Source: Sipunculus nudus
Lineage: Eukaryota; Annelida; Sipuncula; Golfingiida; Sipunculidae
Length of the DNA stretch: 64,000 nucleotides
Assembly: GCA_026874595.1 (NCBI GenBank)
Contig: CM049318.1
Coordinates: 11,825,241 to 11,889,240 of the forward strand
Direction of reading: 5' to 3'
Below the pieces are notes generated by a model. It saw only the letters and a list, made by a program, of their open reading frames with translations. It did not search any database and was not told the origin of the DNA. Shown piece after piece: positions 60,069-64,000 of the stretch (position 1 is the first letter of the stretch; each line of letters starts with the position of its first letter). A program made the translations under genes and the position numbers.

Positions 60069-60999
60069 CTGACATGCATGGCAGTTAACCTCCGCTCATA
60101 AATTCAATTCTGCTGAAGAAGCATGGACAAACTACAAATGTGGGTGCATTCAGCCATTTGATATATTTAACAAGAAACGTCACGTTCCTGTGAGGTCATT
60201 GCTCTACTGAAGCTTAGTACTGTATCACAGTTCAGGGAAATATCACAATCTTTAATTCAGGGGCACATGCAAAAACGTAGCTGATATGTCATTGCAAATA
60301 TGACATTCTGTCTCAGCCTACAAAGAAAGCTGTGACCCATGGGACAGTCACTATGATCGGCTAAAGACCTGAATTGCATAGCTAAATTTCTGAGCAGGCC
60401 ACTTATGACATGGATAAGATATGCCTCATGTTTCATAGAAAGTTCAAAAGATGATAACAAATGGCAGAAAAAGAGGTTATCATTATTTCAATTCCGGTTT
60501 AATGCGAAAATGTTTAGAATTCAACTTCAATGGTAACTGGCCCACATGCTTCCACAGTCAATGAAATGGTTGTGAGGTTGATTAGTTTGTGACTCACTTG
60601 TGGTTTAGTGAAATTGTGTGAGTGCTCACTACCACACAGGCCTGGGTTTTGAAATTCCAGTACAGTATAGGAGGCCAACATAGGGGGTTTTGCCTGAGTT
60701 CTGAGCCTTGACAGGGCTGTGTTAATCGCATTCCTGATATATAAACTCTTTTCCCAAGTAAAAACAAAGGCAACATGCACCATAGTCATATAAAGGTGAC
60801 AATACCAGTAACCTGGAGCAGATTAGTCACAATGTTGTAATTAAAATCAATTAACACTTAATCTTATTAATCTTCATCAATATAGTCAACATTCCTTTGA
60901 TGTCTTGTACCCTCTGGAGCAAGGTAAATTAACCATCCTTTGATGTGTGGTACCTGACACCCCGTGCACTCAGGTGTTATATTAATTACCAATACTTAC

Positions 61000-61066
61000 C
61001 TGCCATCAGCCTTATCTGCTCATCATTAGCAGAGTCTGATTGTATCATAATCTGATATACTGGTCC
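61000..61066 (-). CDS. Possible internal coding exon of the same minus-strand gene
   Basis: The donor is strong (GCAG then GTAAGTATT). The acceptor used here is GACGTTCAG. The 22 codons read GPVYQIMIQSDSANDEQ and IRLMA, then one base. Alternative acceptors (CCAG, ATCAG) lie within 15 bp, and the exon could also be a first coding exon starting at its ATG. The phase joins to 59923-60068. Confidence 0.3.
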
Positions 61067-61514
61067 CTGAACGTCCAATCATCTTGTAATAGAAGCAGGT
61101 AGATTTATCAGATGAATGCACAGTACATGCTCAATGGAAGAAGGTGATTAGATTTTATTACGCTGGCTCAGAACTTGTAATGATCACCTTTAAAACCTCT
61201 CAAACACTGCATTTATTTATTACCTGATGTTTTATTTTTCTTTGAAACAGGATGTTGACTCAATGTTTGCCAGTAAATCCCGCCAGCTTTTGTTATAACT
61301 GTATTGATTCTTAATAAACTCTCTTCTCTCCTTCTTTTGACTACCTTGGGTATAATGAACCTGACCTTGGTTATACTGTTTTCCAGGGCTACATCATCTC
61401 ACGCTGCCTTGTTAAATCATGTTATTTGTTTGTGTGCTGTATATGTAGGGTGGTGGGTCTGTAACCTGACTGCATCATCGTGGAACAGGATGATATGATC
61501 CTGAGCTGTTGCAG

Positions 61515-61666
61515 TTTTCTTATCTATTTAACCATCTTTCTCTACCTCTGTCTATCTGTTTGTCTATCTTGGTCTCTCTGTCTTCCTCTCTCTGTCTCTT
61601 TCTTCATATATCCCCTTTCACTTGCTCTGGTATAGGTCCCCCTCCATCTTTCTCTGTCTCTCTCTC

Positions 61667-61698
<32 letters not shown>

Positions 61699-61700
61699 AT
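61515..61700. repeat. TC-rich simple repeat (TCTCTGTC type)
   Basis: Degenerate CTCTCTGTCT tracts culminate in a pure (TC)n run at about 61676-61699. The leucine/serine-rich plus-strand frames here are read-through of the repeat. Confidence 0.85.
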
Positions 61701-62982
61701 ATACATGTATATCTCTTTCTCATACTCTGGTATAGGATACCTTTTCTTTTTATTCTGTATTGCTCCCTGTAATTCTCTGTCTCTCTTGTCTGTTTTCCTC
61801 TGTCTCTTACTGTACCCTTTGTTTCTCTGGTTGCTGTCTATATATCATTGTTCAATGGTTACCTCTCTATCTTTCAATGTTTTAATATTTCTTTCTCTCC
61901 CTCTGAACTATGTGTCAATATATACATGTGTTTTAAGATTAATTCAATGTACAGTGTGTATATATTAGAATATACATGAAAAACATATATGAATCAATTG
62001 AATAAGTTTGCTATACTGCACTGATGTAAATTTATACCACAAAATAATTGTTTTGATATACAAACTGCAAAATAAAATCAAACAACAAAATGTGCATAAC
62101 TACACTACAATCCTTGTCCCTGTATAATAATAATCCTGTAACCCTGACAAAGCACTCCTTTGATCTTCAGGTCCAGTACGCAAACGGCATGATTCTGTTA
62201 CGAGAAGGCAGCACTGTGCCCTCACTATCGATATGACAATTTCCTTCAATTACAGCGACCACCTCTTACCAGTTAGAGCATCCTTGCTGCATTACCTGTA
62301 TTAACAAGGCCTCATTATCATCCGTCTATATTTGGGACACATTTGTTCCACCACATCCAGTGAAGCTTGCAGTTGTCTCCTTCCAAGTACGGATAATGAT
62401 CTGACTTGGTGTCTTACTGGTGTAATGATGATAAGACTGGGTTTGACCTCCACCATTGTGTAATGACTGGACAAGGGCAGTATATAATACGTTGTATGGC
62501 TCAGTTAATTAATGGTAAAAACCGTGATGTTATACTGGTTTGTATGAATAGTGTTCCCAACAGGTTTGAAAGGATTGAAAAAAAGAAATAAAATATATTT
62601 GAATACAGAACCTAATCTTAAGAAGACAAAGGGAGAGGGAAAAAATGAGGAATTGCGAAAGAATGAGAGACAGAGGGAATGACAGACAAAATTACAGAGA
62701 AAGGATTAGGAATGCCTTTATGGATGGACAAGCAGCCAGATGAAGACAAACAGACACACAAACAAACAGACAGACAGATGACATATAGTGGAACCCACAA
62801 CTGGGATTTGAACACAAAGCTGTCATCTTCATGAAACAAAGTGTCTATACAGATCCAGTTACCATGGCAACAGTGTCATAATTTTCAGTTTATGTCCCTT
62901 TAAGCCCAAAATACTCCTGTGACATTTCTTCATTTATGATTACTTATAACGACTTAATGTTATTATGAAGTAAAGGTCTTAC

Positions 62983-63048
62983 CTGTAATGTAGATAAACG
63001 AGTATACGCAGGTGTGAATTCTCATTTACTCCATCCGTCTTGTACCAC
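62983..63048 (-). CDS. Possible internal coding exon, right-most of the minus-strand series
   Basis: Both splice sites are good: TTTATTGTTTCAG (acceptor, ending 63049) and CAG-GTAAGACC (donor). Only one frame is open. It reads WYKTDGVNENSHLRIL and VYLHY, with one base before and two after. It does not join in phase to 61000-61066 directly. A 49-bp candidate at 62418-62466 (acceptor CTGCCCTTGTCCAG, donor GTAAGA) would bridge the phases exactly, but is otherwise unsupported. The protein is not recognised. Upstream exons would lie beyond the right edge. Confidence 0.35.
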
Positions 63049-63059
63049 CTGAAACAATA

Positions 63060-64000
63060 AAGAAATTTGTGTTATTGAGACCTCCAGTGGGTGTTCTGAG
63101 TAAAGCAGGACATGGGCTTATTGATCTGACTGGTCCAGCACTGTCATCAAGTGCTGCATTTGATGTTCAAAGCACTTAAGCAAATAAATATATTACAGCC
63201 AGAGCTGTTACTTATTCGCTCATACCGTGCACTAAAGCTAATCACCTCACAGCAGACATTAAGTGATTCATCATGGTAATGTGGTGGTAATGTGGTAATC
63301 TCTGTGGTTATTTTGGAAGGAACATGCCCCTTTCTGATCATCTGTAACTCTACAATCTTTCTCACACTGCAGAATCAGCTGGTAAAACCATTCACTACTT
63401 TGGCTCACCCAGAATCCCCCCCCCCCACTTTTTCTAAATCTTGACCTTTGACCTCTTCTCAGTCAAATATGACTAATATCCAGAATATGTGCCATAACTG
63501 ACAAATCAAAGTTACGTATCAAATGAAATAATCAAGCTAACAGATCACAGTCTCTGTCTGGACCCTTACTAAAACAGATTTACTGTGACTATTAGCACCA
63601 ACCTCCTCTGAAATAGTACAACTGACTAAAATGAAAGCAGCTTACTCTAACTAAAAAAATTAAGGATTATAACACTTTAAAAGCTTTAAGGTACAAAATC
63701 ATTTGCAATAATATATATTATTATATCATCTTGGGTTGCTTGTTCATTTTGGCTGAATAACACATTTCCATACAAACCATCCTGGCTCATCATTGTCATT
63801 GTTCTGTATGTGAGTAAACACCTTCAATGAGTGTCTGTTTATGACAACAAGACCGAATGACCAGAGGTCAGGGGCAAGCAGGACAACTCCAAACCAAGAA
63901 AAAGAAACATGAATGAACAAACACAGAAGAAAAACACTGGATGGAAGCTTGAAAAATCCTGTTTTGTGAAGTTTAGCAGTATGGCCACCAGGTGGTGTGC
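63060..64000. other. Right-hand edge, nothing supported
   Basis: A+T-rich sequence with a 10-C run near 63418. No further minus-strand exon with good splice sites was found, so if the minus-strand series is a real gene, its upstream part lies outside the window or in exons I cannot see. Confidence 0.5.

Noticed and set aside
61251-61317. Plus-strand terminal exon with AATAAA
   Set aside because: A good pyrimidine tract and AG (ending 61250), a 15-codon frame and AATAAA at 61312 are present, but two frames are open, it is very short, and no upstream plus-strand exon can be tied to it.

Overview
This window is eukaryotic: A+T-rich (about two thirds by eye), sparsely coding, with long spliceosomal introns, GT-AG junctions, tRNA-derived SINEs and many non-autonomous repeats with internal tandem arrays. 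The two recognised genes and the repeat style (Helentron-like elements with central tandem repeats, MITEs, SINEs) suggest a lophotrochozoan, most likely a mollusc (bivalve or gastropod). That assignment is inference from repeat style, not from a diagnostic gene.

Two protein-coding genes are secure. (1) TMEM98, plus strand, five coding exons between 11801 and 18728. They join in frame at consensus splice sites into a 258-residue single-pass membrane protein that aligns along its length with vertebrate TMEM98. (2) ZC3H10, minus strand, a 460-codon uninterrupted CDS at 34589-35971, with three CCCH zinc fingers, a leucine-rich coiled coil and a Pro/Ala/Thr/Val-rich tail. A splice acceptor lies 78 nt upstream of its start codon. 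The genes are divergent in function and nothing here suggests joint regulation.

Layout: 1-11.75 kb is non-coding upstream sequence of TMEM98 with a 29-bp minisatellite, a truncated repeat end, a 200-bp tandem duplication and a full-length SINE. 11.8-18.7 kb is TMEM98; its last two introns hold a MITE, a 17-bp satellite inside a dispersed element, and a 1.5-kb Helentron-like element. 19.76-21.74 kb is a second Helentron-like element built of 278-bp units. 21.75-34.5 kb is mostly featureless A+T-rich DNA with old repeats. 34.6-36.05 kb is ZC3H10. 36-64 kb holds no gene I recognise. It has several GC-elevated exon-like islands on both strands, a second SINE copy, a third Helentron-like element (48.42-50.13 kb), a SINE-like tRNA relic, and a 2.6-kb 20-bp satellite (56.23-58.86 kb).

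The most interesting material is the repeat biology. Three unrelated element families share one architecture: perfect subterminal inverted repeats, a palindrome beside the 3' end, and in two of them a CTAG-T terminus with a central tandem array. The exon-like islands at 59.9-63.05 kb on the minus strand may be the 3' end of a gene that starts beyond the right edge. They are low-confidence and unidentified.
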